From: Morchella semilibera
Taxonomy: Eukaryota; Ascomycota; Pezizomycetes; Pezizales; Morchellaceae
Reading direction: 5' to 3'
DNA length: 64,000 nucleotides
Assembly (NCBI GenBank): GCA_009192285.1
Contig: WBVU01000003.1
Coordinates: 5,487,973 to 5,551,972, forward strand
A model generated the notes under the pieces. The model did not search any database. It was not told the DNA's origin and saw only the letters and a list, made by a program, of their open reading frames with translations. Below, in pieces: positions 45,301-56,408 of this stretch. The first letter of the stretch is position 1; the number at the start of each line of letters is the position of its first letter. A program made the translations under genes and the position numbers.

Positions 45301-47230
45301 TGTCTCGCCACCACACTACCCGCCTTTTACTTCTACCGGAATACACCCCTCAGAGGGGCAACTAAAACTAAGAAGGGATGAACCGGTTTTCCTAACCAAT
45401 ATCTGTTCCAGTGAGGGGGGTGTGCCAGTGGAGTGGGAAGTCGAACCATACAGTCGGAAACGCCACCTCGGATGCCATCGCTCGAGACAGTGACTAATAG
45501 CAGCACAGACAAGACAATGCTCTGTCGCGCGGCTCTCGGTCTCATCCTCTCTGGTTTCTACTTTGCGTACACGCGGGTGGACAAAGATGTTCTTTAACGC
45601 AATGTTTGTTGGGAGATGTGAGGAGCCGTTATACGTTATCCCTTCGTTTGGTCTCCTAACCCTGCACCCAGCCACCGCCACATTGCCAAGCCTCATCTCC
45701 CACACACATGCACGAGTGCCCCGCACCATCGCCTCGTTCGCTCGCTGCTACCCCGTACTCGACAAGTATCACCAACAACCACAGCTACTCTTTGCTCGAC
45801 AAAGATTCAACTTCTTAAGACAGAATGGATATTACTGCATCGGCGGCGCCTGCGGTTTGAGCGGTTTTGCGCGCGGGGGGAGGAGGGGTGGAGGGGTGGT
45901 CGCGGCTAGTGGGGCCCCGGGGGGGGGGGTAGCTGTTGGATTGATGAGATTCTGCAGCACCCACGATCATGGCGCGGGGTTAACATCCCAGGTCGACAAG
46001 AGAGGGTATACGAGGAGGGAGGAACTAATGCACGATCGAGCAGTAGAACGGTATTCACCAGTGTTGGGACGCTGCCGGAGGAAGTAAGGAGTAAGGCGAA
46101 GCGCGGGCGGTAGATTGCATGTTGGTAGGAGGGCTCTCCCAGGGTGGAGTGTGGGTGCAGTGGTAAGGAGGGGCTGGACCGGAACCGGTATTGAAGTGAT
46201 GCAGCTCGGGTTTGGGGGGGATCTGGGCGTGTAGGCAGATGGAGGTGGGCTGCAGAGGGAGAAATATGCACAAAGGTACGCAGTGTACTGACGTCACAAA
46301 GCATCTACAGGTGTGGTTTGAGCAATAATTCGGCCTCGAAGGGATAGGAGTTGCCTCTATCAAAGTTAGCCACTGGTAGGAGTCTCTTCTAACGATTTCT
46401 CCTCCTGGAGGTATATTTTCATACAATAGGTGTCCCTTCTCTCTGGAGGTATATTTTTGAAACTCATCTATGCGTGAAGCCATAAGTAAAATACCAGGGA
46501 CTCCAAATAGCCGGCTTTGACACTATAATTACGAGAGGTGTGCCTATTTCCAGGCCAACTCAACCCCTTTCCGACCCCTTCATGGGCTCGTTAATGACAA
46601 CAAATCCCCCGCCGAGCCCGAAGCCGAACCAAGCCGATATGACAACGAGTTGTCCTATGAAGAGGGAGAAGATTCTATCATATTTGCAGACACCCTCTTT
46701 AACGCAGACACCACTTCCAACACAGACACACTCTGCTAGGAGAAGGGCCGCAACGGCACCCGCCGCCGCTAAGTGACATCTGTTATTTTCCTTATTTCTT
46801 GGGGAGGGATTTGCTTGCCTAGTGAATGATGAGCGCGCCAGGTTGGCCAGCGTTGAGGAAGTCAGGGATTTATTTCTAGAGAAGGTTACACTGCCCCCAT
46901 GACAGACGGGCCATAGCCTTTGGGTTGCACGCATGTATGAAATACTTAATAAATGGATTTCTATTTTTCACTTTACCAAGGCGGTGGGAATCGCCAATTG
47001 GGGCCGGTGGGGGGGATCCGCATGATCGCCCAGGGCATACAGGGATAGTGGTGTGGGTAGGCTTATCAATCGGGGTGATGTCAGTCCACATAGGATATTG
47101 CGCCGACAACCCCCGGGGCGGGAGTTATATGTAGTACCTTCTTTCCTGTGGAAGGCTCAACTAGGAGGGTTGTGCCCTCCGTTGCGTTCGGCTGGAAAGG
47201 CACTACGTGTGACTGGTTCGGGGCTTACTC
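45301..47230. other. Intergenic, nothing recognised
   Basis: GC-rich in 45840-46000 (G runs up to 10). A pair of TCTGGAGGTATATTTTT-like words at about 46407 and 46442. No gene I can support. Confidence 0.45.
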
Positions 47231-47240
47231 TAACCCTAAC
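47231..47240 (-). repeat. Short telomere-like repeat
   Basis: TAACCCTAAC, followed by TAACTAACT. Confidence 0.5.
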
Positions 47241-48302
47241 TAACTAACTCGGAATCACTTTCCATGGAAATTGACCAATCTACTTATCATTGCAGGTTTT
47301 ACTCGAAATGTTTTTTAATATTCGCTGAAAGAGGGAGGTCGCGAACTTGACAACTTTCATCCGTGCAAGGGATAATCAGGTGCGCCCTTTACCAACCTTT
47401 CCACCTCACACGTATGTCATCCTCAAGCCTATATATCCTTTCAGCCGATAAAATCCGGTGCTAGCCCGGGGAGTTCACGAAAATGACAGCCGAGATACTA
47501 CGATCATAAGCTCATACGCATCTCATGTTATCGGTCTGGCTCTTTCTGAATTTCCTTCTCATTTCGTATTCCTGGTTGTTTCTGTCCTTGGGTTTAGAGC
47601 GCACAGGATTTCGCTTTGATATCATCCGCGAGCTTCAACACATACCAGCTCCTATCCAATTTCCAAGAAGAGTTGAACTTGGTATCTTTGGAGGCGCATC
47701 GCATCCGCCGGCATTTATGAACCTATGGACTCCGCGGGAAGGGATCTTTTGTGCCAAATAATGGGGATGGAAGCAGCAGCTATAGGACAACAGTAGCTAA
47801 ATCTACCAACCCACACGGATATGCCAGTACAACTGAAAGTCCATTCTAGGATTCCCTTGTTATAGCTCTTCTTTTCGATCTTCCTCCCTAACCGCAAACC
47901 TATTACCAGCCGGGTCCCTTCATTTGCGAAAGTTCGTTTACCACTCCACAAATAGAGAAACCACTCACAAATATAAGTTGTCCTATATTATCAATATCTT
48001 CCATGACCCCAGCCATAAGAGGCGTTCTATCCAGGGGTATGCCAGGTCATGCTTTGAACCTTATCTCTCACATATCTCTAAATACTTCAACGCTCTGCAC
48101 CCCAGAAGCTGGACGATGACATTCATCCGCTATGGGAATCTTGCTAAAACACTCAAAGAGAGATACCCTCGCAACATAGTGCGCTACAAAACTCAGAACC
48201 GAGACTTTCCAAACGGTCACATCCACCGTAATCCCTTTGCTTCTAGACCCACCCACCTTACTGGCTGATCAAAGAAAAAAATAGATATAATTATGTTATA
48301 GA

Positions 48303-49893
48303 CTATTCATCGCCAGTAATCCACTCATGTCCCAAGGCTACAGCTGCCGACATCCGGTGCTGGGCGTCCGCAACCAACACTTTTCCAATAAAGTCGTTTG
48401 CTCGTTCCGACAGTGCCTGGTCAATTGGGAGAGGGACAATACCCTTACAAAAATCTTGTAAAAGATACGGATCAATTTCTACACCACAAGATTGCGTTTG
48501 GTTCATTGTAGTTGCATTGGATGAGCCGGGTTCAAGACATGTCGTGTTCTCTTGATGCTGAAACGGGTGCCTTGAGGTGAGCAACTCGTAAACAATGACA
48601 CCGAGGGCCCACATATCGACAGCAAGAGTATAAGACCTCCTGGGGCCGCGCCGGGTTCCAAGGCCCTGCAGCTCAGGAGCCATATATCTCAGGGTCCCGG
48701 ACTGGGTACGGAGCTCGGTTCCCGCTGTGTTTTTGGATATCCCGAAATCCGCGAGTTTTAAGCGAAGCGGAGTGATACTGGCAACGAGGATGTTCTACAT
48801 GGATGACATGATTAGCGTCGTAATGGGAGATGCGGGAGCACTACCGGTGGTTTCAGATCACGGTGGCAAACCCTCACATGATGCAGTACATGCAGTCCTT
48901 CAAGGACCTGTTTGATGATTGTCTTCGCTTACTTTCGGGCCAGTCCACGGTGGTTGTTGAGAAAGTTTGAGAGGTCTCCGTGTGGGATATACTCCATTGC
49001 GATATACATAGATTCGTCATCCTCGTACCAGCCAAAGAACCGGACGAACATGTGGGAATGCTATCCCTGTTAGCTTCTTGAATTTAATGACTTGGAATCA
49101 CAGGTATTACTTGCACGGAACGTAGTGTGTTTACTTCTCGTTCCTTATTCTTTATCGACATCTTGGGTATTTCTTTCACCGCTCGAAACCGCGAGGGTTC
49201 TGTCTTCGATCCCTGCTTATAGACTTTGCCCTGCCCACCAGTGCCCAGTAAGGTCCCTTTATTCCAGGTTTCTGAGAAGGCAATCTTCCCATCAACAACT
49301 ATCTCGTGTACGACGTCACCGGTCCCAGTAAACCTGCACGGCATTCTATGATTGGCCTGATTTGGCTGAGTGTGACTAGTGGTATGCGGTGAAGCTGTGT
49401 GTATTGACGCCTGAAGATATTTACTTTCAACCTCTGGAACAGGCTCGGGAGAGAAGTTGTCTACTCCATTAATTACTATGACGGGGCCCGAGGGCATATT
49501 ACCTTGAGGAGCTTGCGTACTACCCCGCGGGTGATCCGGAGTACCGAACTGCAATTCTTCTTGGATGGGATTGATGTACTCTGAGTCGACTGTGTTGACA
49601 CGTTTTTCGGGCACTCCCCCAACCCCGGGCACTCCCCCAACCCCGGGCACTCCCCCAACCCCGGGCACTCCCCCAACCCCACAGAGGAGGCGGCCCAATA
49701 TAAAGCTCAGGGAGCCCAACTCCATATCGGTTCCAGCGATGGAAGACCTCCGTATGCTTCCTGGGGAAGATGTGTGCCCTGAAGCTTGAACGAGAGATAG
49801 CGCTGGTCGCGAGGCGCAAGCGTGTAGGCTCAACATTGGAAAATTTGGCGCCGAGCAGGCGTCCCTAGGGGACCCCTTACTCTGATATTCCAT
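48303..49893 (-). pseudogene. Ser/Thr protein kinase with one in-frame stop
   Basis: Exons 49893-49111, 49060-48845 and 48794-48303; both introns are 50 nt with GCTAAC/GCTAAT branch sites and in-phase joins. The product would be about 496 aa. After a low-complexity N-terminus come the glycine loop (LLGTGGQGKVY), the lysine (AVKEIPK), a hinge (YIAMEYIPHGDLSNFL), the catalytic loop VCHRDLKPPN, DFG (LADFGISKN), APE (YMAPE) and the F-helix (VDMWALGVIVYELL). All catalytic residues are present. The sole fault I see is TAA at 48929-48931 (RGLARK*AKTIIKQVLEGL), before the catalytic loop. Layout resembles CAMK/Chk-type kinases; a small 5' exon at 50088-49960 (MATTKAQYGSS...) might precede it. Either a recent pseudogene, a sequencing error or a null allele. 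Confidence 0.75.
49609..49680 (+). repeat. 18-bp in-frame minisatellite in the kinase gene
   Basis: Unit GGGCACTCCCCCAACCCC repeated exactly four times. On the minus strand it codes GVGGVP repeats in the kinase N-terminal linker. The 18-bp period keeps the frame, so copy-number changes would be tolerated. Confidence 0.95.
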
Positions 49894-49959
49894 TGATTTT
49901 AGTACTAGTCAAATCTCTGACTGTAAGAATATACACACCTGAGGCCAGTGGTTATGCAC

Positions 49960-51020
49960 CATGGTATACTTGAAGGATCCCAACCGCAGCAGAGCCGTTC
50001 CGAGTCCCCGTACACTAATTGGAGACTCGTCATATGAACTGCCGTACTGAGCTTTAGTTGTCGCCATATTACCTCTGAGGTTACTAGGGGATAAGATCGT
50101 GTGTTTTTCCCCACACTTTCACCAACACCCCCTGTTGCCTAACATGAGTAATCCGAATCAATATCTATAGCTACCGAATAGGACATCGCCAGGTATATTG
50201 TGCATGCTGATTCAGCATAAATGTCCCAAATTATCTTAGGTGGTCAAATTCGCGACGTACTCGTTCGTACCCGCGCGGCCGATTTAACTGAATCACATGA
50301 CTTGCGAATAGTGCAAGAAACCTACCAACCAGCACCACGTGATTTAGTTAGAATTGGGTACTTAAAATGCTATATGATACCTACCCGTCTTGACATATGA
50401 TAGGATAGTTGCCGATTTCAGTAATGGCACGGGCCAGGTCGCTCGTCTCGCACAAATTTTGCGGGGTTATCTGTTCAATTGGGACATGTAGGGTGCGTCC
50501 TGGCTACATAATCTTATTTCAAGTCGCCCTACATACATAGTACTTCATATGTAAGCCTACCGCAAAAACCTGGAAAATTGGCTATCTCCGGCCAGGGATT
50601 ACCTCCTTCACGATTGGTAGATCAGGTCTGCTTATAATTTTGATCTCATATGCATAGCCAGTACTCGCAGCAGGTAAGAGGTACCCGAATATGCAGGTCT
50701 TGAGATGCAATTCTTATTAGATTAAAAGAGGGAAGCACACCAATTCAGTGCAGCTGCATTCTCGGGCACCTGTTACCTGTCGCGAGTATATAGAGTAGTG
50801 CGAGACAGAGGCTTGGCATTTTTACTACCAAATTGATGCAGATCATTTAGCTAGAATTCCGGTTCTAACATTCACAAATCTAGTATTTTTTTCGTTGTCT
50901 ATCGTCTTAAAGTTACTATCAACTAATCATTATCTATTAGCTTAGGCCCGCTACTTTTCATCAAATACTCCTTAGCCTAACCCGCCGCTGTCATTCAATC
51001 ATTGTCTAAAACCCGGAGCC
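49960..51020. other. Upstream region of the kinase gene
   Basis: A possible small 5' exon at about 50088-49960 (minus) starting MATTKAQYGSS and ending at a GTGTGT donor; its join to the next exon is not in phase with the options I tried. Otherwise nothing recognised to 51.0 kb. Confidence 0.3.
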
Positions 51021-51021
51021 C

Positions 51022-52920
51022 TGACACAATGCCCCACCGTACTCCGTATACGCAGGAGGGTCATCCGTCATGTTCTGCCCCCTCCAGCATCTTTTCAGCT
51101 GGGAGATCTAGCTGAACGGGCTAGAGCAGCCCCGCGCTTCCGTGTGTGATCTCAAGGGCTTCCTTCGCCTCTGGTGCTCCGGTGCCCCCAATGCCCCCAT
51201 GCATGGTCCCAAATGCTTCCACTTAACCACCTCTGGCACGCACATGCTTCCGTCGCCCCCGGTGCTCCAATCGCGCCCCAGGACTTCCATTGCCCCCTAG
51301 TGCTTCTGTGCATCCTGTCTTTCCCCACTTTGGGTGCCCACATTCGTCCACCGCCCTAGCTCCCACCACCAGGCTGGCTTCCACCGCGGTGTGGGTTCCC
51401 TCACTGACATGGCTTCCACCGCCCTAATTCCCGTCACCAAGCTGGCTTCCACCTCCGAGATTATCGTATGGATTCTGACACCGAGCTGGCTCCCACCAAC
51501 AAGGTGGCTTCCACCACTGACTATACACTCGCCTCGACTACTGTACCGCGGCCTGGGAGCATTTTAGACATAGCTAGATAACTATGCTTTTCGAGAAGCC
51601 GAAACAATATTTCCGATGATCACGCCTGACTACACACCCATGCCAACCCCGACATCGGGGTCTGGAATCCAACCAAAGGTCACAACCAAGATGGCTCTCA
51701 CTAGCAAGATCGCTCCCACTACCGAGATTATTGGCTGGCTTTCGCCACCGACATGTCTCCCACCACTGGGGTCGCGCCCATCGACGGGGATGCTGAGGAG
51801 CGTCCATCACCACCGAGCTGAGTTCCACCACCACTTAGAGAACATTCATCACCGATGTAGCTCACACAGTCGATCTTATACAGGTCTTTTGTGGGGTTGG
51901 GGTTCGCGTCAGAGGAAGGCGTACGTATAGTACAGGTGGGCAAAACGAGTGATATTGCGTGACCGGACCAGTGACCAGACGGGAAGGTGAGTGATCTTTC
52001 ATGTTCGGAATATATCTATATATTTATATATATTTTTGCTTAATTCATCAACTGTATGTAGCCTTCCGGCTATGGCAACTTAGGACAGGTAGCCAGAGGA
52101 GTCCAGCAGGGGTATATATATACATGCAGGGCAACCTGTATGTACCCGTTGCCGGCTGCTGTACAGCACGGACCAGTCATGTAGGTATATGAAGGAAATA
52201 TTGAAAAATTCATAGTCGATACACCGATTAGTAGAAGAGAAAAATTGATTACGCATGTTTTGAGACATGATCACTTAGGGAGCCATGTTTTAGATATCAA
52301 TAGTCCGGTGTTTTATATTTATCGCGAGGAAATAACAGGGCTAGTACAGTGAATAGTCTGTGCCTAATTGGTTTATCAACATAAGCAACGCTCTCCTATA
52401 GGGATGCAATCGAGACAAATCAAGAACATATAACGAAGTAATACAATGGAGAAATGGGGTTGGAAACTGAGTTCTCTCGCGGTGGAGAATCCATTCTGAT
52501 AAAATAGTTTTTCGGCTGTTCCTGATAAAATGCCCGACCGTATTGTGTATAGGCAGAGGGGTAGCCTATGACGCCCGCTTAGGCTTCATTCCACGTTGCT
52601 TCGGTACCCAATGCAACCTCGGGTAGAGGACTCAGTGCATAGTGTCCTTGCACTCGCCTGATGCTCCTGCTTTCGAGATTTGCACTGCGGAGAGGTAGAC
52701 AGTACGAGGCTTCCCTTATTGACTGACTGCATGGCTTTTTGACATGCAGTATCCACAAGATATAAAATGTATACAGGACAATGCTCCTAGGTACAATGAC
52801 AACATGAATGTTCCAAACATAACATATGACTCTGACACAATGCCCAACCGTATTCCGTATACGCAAACATGTATCCCATCACGCCATTTGTTTCCTGACA
52901 CCATGCCCGACCGTTACGCA
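51022..52920 (+). repeat. Dispersed TGACACAATGCCC...TATACGCA motif, four copies
   Basis: A word of about 32 bp starting TGACACAATGCCCNACCGTA and ending CCGTATACGCA occurs at 51022-51053, 52523-52555 (diverged), 52833-52865 and, shortened, at 52896-52920. Between them (51.1-51.9 kb) lies degenerate sequence with recurrent GGCTTCCACCRCC words. I see no gene. Confidence 0.6.
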
Positions 52921-54330
52921 AACGGGTCGTCACGCCTCCTCCCTCCCACTTGGCTTTGGCACCGTATGCGCCCTTGCTCCCAACCAAGTCTTCCAACGAT
53001 ACTACAGCTACGGCGTCAATCGATCCCAAGGCTTCCGCCACCACAGCAGCTTTTCTCACCCCAGTGCGTCCTTCGCCCTAATGACCTCTGTCGCCACTAC
53101 GCTTCCGTGCATGAATCCAGGGACTCCGTATATCATGTTCTTAACTGCCTCTCTGCCCCAGTGGTACACTGTATCTCTATCACTTACTACCAGGGTTGAT
53201 TCTTATTACATGCCTTTTTCCCCGCCTGTGACCTGGGTTAGACTTGAGTGTTCCCTACCTAAAATACTAATTAACCTAATTTTGGGAAGGTTCGTACGAC
53301 AACTTTACCTTATACTTTTCATACCTCATAAGATCGCTCGACAGCCCCTACGCGCTCTATTATTACTTAGTTAGAGTTCGATTGTTACTTGTAATAGCTT
53401 AATAGGTGACAGGTCAACTCTCCTTATCAGTTTCAGGACTCATTGCCACAAAGCAGAGTGTATACTATGTCCCTAAGACTTTTAATAATCTTTTCTTATG
53501 TACAATACCCCCTTTGAAACTTTTGACGCTCATTATACTATCGCGCCATAGAGTTCCTCTTTGTCCGCAAGAACGCATATCATCGCCCCACAACCCCCCC
53601 CAGACTCCAGAACTATCTTCTACACTCGCCCTGACTCCAGCCCTGGAAGCTTGAAGCCATTGGGAAGCCACACCTAAATAACTTTTTTCCAACGATGGAC
53701 GGGCGCAGTTAACTCACGTTCACACGTTGTGGAATCGCGATTGTAAAGCGAGTCATAATCCATGATTCTGGATCAGATTCATGATATTTAGACCCCTCCA
53801 CCTACGTATGTGAAAATGCTTTTTCGACTACTTTATATGCACATGGGAACTTGGTTTTCTGGTGCGTGGAACATGGCTTTTGCCTTTTGGCGAATAGGAA
53901 CATGATTTTTGGGCGCATGGAAGCCATTAGGAAGCCACATCCAAATGGGTCCCTACCTCTGCCCTCGCTTCCGCACCATGGAAGCCATCTCGAAGCAACA
54001 TGCATATAGCCTTCTGCCAGTGACAGTTGGGCGCAGTGAATCCTCGTTCGCGACCTTACATATGGAGTAGCGATTCTTAAGCGAGTGATGATCTATGCTT
54101 CTATATCGAATGCATAGTTTCACCTGCAGCTGGGAATATGTGTTTTGGAGCACGGATTCGTGGGTTTTGGCGCATGGAAATATGCTTTTTTGGTAGTATG
54201 GAATTGTGGTCTTTAGACTGCTCCACATAAAGGAATAATTTTCGATCATTTCACATCTATATGGAAGACGGAGTGCACCTTCGTCGGGCTTGGGAGGTCA
54301 AGACAATAAGTGTAGAAGGGGATGATTTCC
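52921..54330. other. Repeat-like, gene-free stretch
   Basis: Recurrent CATGGAAGCCAT(T/C)-GGAAGCCACA words at about 53645-53675, 53915-53945 and 53980-54000 suggest duplicated segments of 250-350 bp in 53.6-54.2 kb. No gene recognised. Confidence 0.4.
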
Positions 54331-54516
54331 TTAACCGGAAGCGGACCCAATTTCTTCTAGTCGAGCTTCCTCAAGTTTCGTATTTCTAGTTATTATAAAT
54401 ATTATATCTTCCACAATATATTTTGGGGCGCTTTGCGTTAACTGCTTTGTTGCCAGTAATTCCTTGTCGTATATTTTATAGTTACATTCCGCAGGTGTGA
54501 ACCTCTTTAAGAACAT
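54331..54516 (-). mobile_element. Ty3/gypsy relic (RT-RNase H junction fragment)
   Basis: A fossil fragment of about 190 bp whose translation resembles the conserved start of the Ty3/gypsy RNase H region (ECNY-IYDKELLA). It is short and broken. No LTR is visible beside it. Confidence 0.6.
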
Positions 54517-54779
54517 AGCTGAATATAGCTTCCCTTGTTCAGCATGCTAAGTGTCACAGCTCAGCTTCCTGTACCCCATGTATTGAATATCACACTAACA
54601 AGAAAGCAAAACAGTGCAAAAATCAGCCTGATTTTGTATCGGCCATTCATTTCATATTGGTACACAAGTTCTAGGGCAAAATTAATAGTATACTTGAAGT
54701 GGGTTCTCAATAATAGTATGTTGCAAAGTGGATACTGAAGTTGGTCATATATAATAGAGTCTAGATCTCAAACGCCGAA

Positions 54780-54950
54780 TCATAATTATACATTGTTGTC
54801 CATTGCTGTCACAGCTCAGCCTCCTGTATTGCCTGCCATCAAAGCACCTCCAGAACAGGGTTGTTGTACAGAATGGGATCGATGTCGTAATCAGGGGAAC
54901 GGATTAGGAGGGAGCTCAGGTGATAGGATGCATATGTAAGCGCTAGTGAT
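54780..54950 (+). repeat. Repeat shared with the LINE at 19.8 kb
   Basis: CACAGCTCAGCCTCCTGTAT, AGGGTTGTTG, GATCGATGTCG, GGATTAGGAGGGAGCTCAGG and TGTAAGCGCTAG occur here in the same order as at about 19765-19900. It is therefore probably a LINE-derived fragment. Confidence 0.55.
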
Positions 54951-55692
54951 ATTTGGGTATTTGAGGTTTTGAAACGGATTAGGCTATTTTCATATTTTAG
55001 GGGATAGTTGAGCATTATTTCCGGTGAGTTTATAGTTGGCAAGTCTTTTAACTATAGGAATAGTTTCCTAAGCAACCAATCCAGAAATACCTTTCCGTTA
55101 ATGGTCAGAAATTAGTTTCTGCATTAAAGAAGTAGTTGAATTTGTTCATAACTATCGCGGATCGAAGCTTGGACGAGGACAATATGTGCCAAGGTACACA
55201 ACAAAGACAAAACGAAATGAGGAATGAGGTGAAGGATGAAGGACGGTACAAGGTGGGGGACGAGGCAGAGACTATCAATGTCCTTGACATTGTCATTGTC
55301 CTCCGGGGGGCAGGGATTGTCTTGGCAATGTCTAAGGGTTCGAGCAAGCGAGGGGGAGGGCACTAGATGAATAAGTTAGTTTTCTTACCTCAAGGTTTTA
55401 GTAAGTCAGCTTTGATACAATCGTGAGATTTACTTATTCTAGGCCATGAGTCACATAATCTTTTAACAGATGTAGTTGAAGTTATGATTTCTGAGTAGGG
55501 GTCGTTTGAAATCATTATCAACAATGCCCAATTAATACCCCGCATTTCGGTTCATGCAGGGACAGTGTGGGGTAAGCTTATCGATAAGACATTGATTGCT
55601 GTGCGGCTCAAGAGGATTGGTGCCTCGCTTAATTTTGGTGTGGCTAGCGCCCCGCACCGGCCCCAGACCCGTTCCCGCCCCCGCCTGTTGCC

Positions 55693-55705
55693 AAACCCTA
55701 ACCTT
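55693..55705 (-). repeat. Interstitial telomere-like repeat
   Basis: AAACCCTAACCTT. Confidence 0.55.
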
Positions 55706-55853
55706 GGTCTGGGGGATTTGTAATATTAAATTGTGTGGTGGAAGAGATTCGATGAGTAAAGTAGTCTGGTCTTGTCTCGTGCCATCACTAATTCCTCTAC
55801 AAGGTCACGTATTCAGACCGTACTCGTGTCACTTCCATCCTACCCCAGGCCCG

Positions 55854-56010
55854 ATCGATTGATTGATACTTCGTAGGCTATGACATAACATTACCTCCCA
55901 CTCTCATAACCTTACCTCCCACTCTCCGGAGGCAGGGTAGAATCTTCCTCTTCCAAAATTCAAAACAAAACATAAAACACAAAATCAACAAAATCAACAG
56001 AAACGACACC
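55854..56010 (-). mobile_element. 5'-truncated LINE copy (3' UTR and tail)
   Basis: On the minus strand: (CAAAA)-like block complement, CTGCCTCCGGAGAGTGGGAGG (given here in part), TAGCCTACGAAGTATCAATC and the AATC tail. This is the uninterrupted form of the LINE 3' end that the Helitron array splits at 10.8-18.9 kb. A GAGAGTGGGAGGTAA unit is present twice. The 5' limit is near 56.01 kb; no target duplication identified. Confidence 0.7.
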
Positions 56011-56408
56011 ACCCCCTCTCCCTTTCCGCCCTGACTCCTGCCTGACCTAGTGCGCTCGCTATCTCGAGACTCATCATTCACTTAGGCCGCATTCTACCTA
56101 AACTTCAGCACCCGGCGAAACCGTCAAAATAGTTACAAATTATCCCCAGCAAATAATCCAAGACCCATAAACATAATAAATAAAGAAACGCTCCCTGCAA
56201 CATATTGGAGTAAAATTGGGAAATCGGTTAATGATCACCTCTCTCTAGTGACTGTTTCCATCCTGGGGTTTCCGCCGTAATGAAATATTGATCCTGAAAC
56301 TCTTAGGCATTGGAGATACCTTCTGCCACACGGCCTGACCCAAGCAATTCCTCTGTGGGAGCTAACCAGACATTTCCTCGTCGGCGACAGCGTCGATAAG
56401 GGTTTTTA

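Noticed and set aside
49905-50114. An FHA domain upstream of the kinase, as in Rad53/Chk2
   Set aside because: The short segment lacks the FHA signature residues (GR, S..H, N), and its splice to the kinase exon is not in phase.
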